Position numbers and translations under genes: made by a program. This document shows positions 62,933 to 64,000 of a DNA stretch of 64,000 bases, piece by piece. Below the pieces are notes generated by a model, which saw only the letters and a program-made list of their open reading frames with translations, was not told the DNA's origin and did no database searches. Position 1 is the first letter of the stretch, and the number at the start of each line of letters is the position of its first letter. Origin of the DNA: Chaetorhynchus papuensis (Eukaryota > Chordata > Aves > Passeriformes > Rhipiduridae); contig VWYX01000854.1 in assembly GCA_013396525.1 (NCBI GenBank), forward strand, positions 40,625 to 104,624. Direction: 5' to 3'.

Positions 62933-63188
62933 GAGACAAAGTCAGCAAAGTGTTCCAGATGATGCCAAACGGCAGCGGATTCATTCACATGATTCTGACA
63001 CAACTGTAGTTAACCAAGCAGTGCCTTTACCAGAAGAACGTAGACGCTCCTTCCCATCACCAGTTTCTGTTCGGTCTCCGGTGTTGCATGCACATGGCTC
63101 ACCGGCTTTAATTGGATGTGTCCCTCCTTTGCAAGTTAATTTGTTTCCAGACCCTACAGAAACCAGGCTCCCTGTTGCCAAGGACGAG
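62933..63188 (+). CDS. TENT2: TENT2 third coding exon
   Basis: A 256-base exon that completes Lys95 and encodes residues 96-180. The acceptor is CTCTCCAG, the donor GAG followed by GTAATT. Matches to human TENT2 are AKRQRIHSH (GKRQRFHSP), TVVNQAVPL (TVVNQIVPL), EERRRSF (GERRYSM) and the CVPP motif. KRQR at residues 107-110 is a basic cluster that could act in nuclear import. The acceptor is a tandem CAGGAG (NAGNAG); use of the second AG would drop one residue without a frameshift. The catalytic nucleotidyltransferase domain is coded by later exons beyond this window. Confidence 0.93.
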
Positions 63189-64000
63189 GTAATTGCTTCT
63201 GTATCTGTGCTTTGCTTCTGTCTTCTGAGTAGGCAGAATCCACAGGTGCTGTGGAAGACTTCAAAAATTTCTGCAAGGGTTTTTGACAGTGTCATGGGAT
63301 ATCTATTGCTAACCTGCCATTAAAAGGAGTGTCAATAAGTGTACTTACCACTGTGGTTCTATATCACCTCCTTGTCTGTGCTTGGGTTTGAAGCGTTTTT
63401 AGGGGGGCAGGGGAAATCAGGGTATTGTTTCCTTGTGTTGTCTGATTTCCGTCCTGATGTCAGGAAACCTACATGTCTCCGCTCTAGGAAGTAAAAATTG
63501 GAGAAACAGCCCATTTCTCACATGATATGAGGTGGGGAGAATCCGGACTGAAAAAACCCACCATAGTAATATGAGAGAAGCCCATTCTGAATAAATGCAG
63601 TATTTGGCCTCTACAGATGTTCTGTACCTCTTTTCAAGAAAGCATAAAAGTTACTGTCATAGCTGTTCTGGAGTATAGAAGAGAATGGAGTGTAGCTTAA
63701 AACTGTTTCTTGTTCTGCACGAACATGACAGAAGGGTCTGGGGTTTTTTAGTATAAATATGCCTGTTTATTATAGAATGTAACAGTGTTGTGAAAGGAGA
63801 ACAGTTAATACCTCCTTCCAACAAAGATCGGACTTCTCCTTTAACAGTTTGTGTGGGATAAAAAAGAAAGCTAATTTAAAACAGTTTTTATATTAAGTTT
63901 TTTCTCCCAATTACTGGTAGGCAAACTGTTGACACTAAAGTCAGCAGAAGATGTCTCTGGTCTTTCAGTACTTATTCCCTGAAAGGCTGCATGTATTGAT
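63189..64000 (+). other. TENT2: TENT2 intron, running off the window
   Basis: Starts with GTAATT. I looked for the next exon, expected to encode a KLSQQILELF-like helix before the catalytic domain, and did not find it before position 64000. Confidence 0.8.

Noticed and set aside
1..64000. tRNA, rRNA, CRISPR arrays or other discrete RNA genes
   Set aside because: No tRNA B-box-like sequence in a cloverleaf context, no ribosomal sequence and no spaced direct-repeat array were found by reading.

Overview
This window is a piece of a bird genome. The coding exons match vertebrate genes, and the interspersed repeats are CR1 LINE fragments with the avian-type 3' end plus one avian-type endogenous retroviral LTR. 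It holds the 5' parts of two genes arranged head to head. HOMER1 is on the minus strand, with exons 1 to 5 between about 46.3 kb and 4.7 kb. TENT2 (PAPD4/GLD2) is on the plus strand, from about 59.0 kb to the right edge. The same neighbours occur in mammals. From general knowledge the block corresponds to human 5q14 and lies on the Z chromosome in chicken, so Z linkage is likely here but cannot be proven from sequence.

Layout. 1-4744 is the start of HOMER1 intron 5 and should contain the 3' untranslated region of the short activity-induced isoform Homer1a. Exon 5 (4779-4921) reads through into an 11-codon Homer1a tail ending at 4745. Exons 4 (11009-11101), 3 (15567-15698) and 2 (21489-21645) follow, then a 23.5 kb intron 1 with four CR1 copies. 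Exon 1 has five coding bases and a long GC-rich, uORF-rich leader at 45154 to about 46275. The CpG island runs from about 44.87 to 46.72 kb. Its upstream edge carries four CRE-like sites, a TATA/MEF2-like box, an ETS-CArG pair and an RFX-like site.

46.75-58.8 kb is intergenic, with one CR1, one LTR, another CR1 and simple repeats. A second CpG island (about 58.8-59.35 kb) is the TENT2 promoter, with NRF1-like and CTCF-like motifs and three tandem 21-bp repeats containing an ETS core. TENT2 coding exons lie at 60762-60916, 61547-61675 and 62933-63188. They encode the first 180 residues, a low-complexity region that precedes the catalytic domain; the rest is beyond the window.

All exon joins were checked by reading frame and splice sites. 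No other protein-coding gene, tRNA, rRNA or CRISPR array is supported. I found no new biological system. The points most worth a second look concern how HOMER1 and TENT2 are controlled: the immediate-early-type promoter, the weak exon 5 donor that permits Homer1a, a duplicated MEF2-type element in intron 5, the uORFs in both genes, and the 21-bp ETS repeats.
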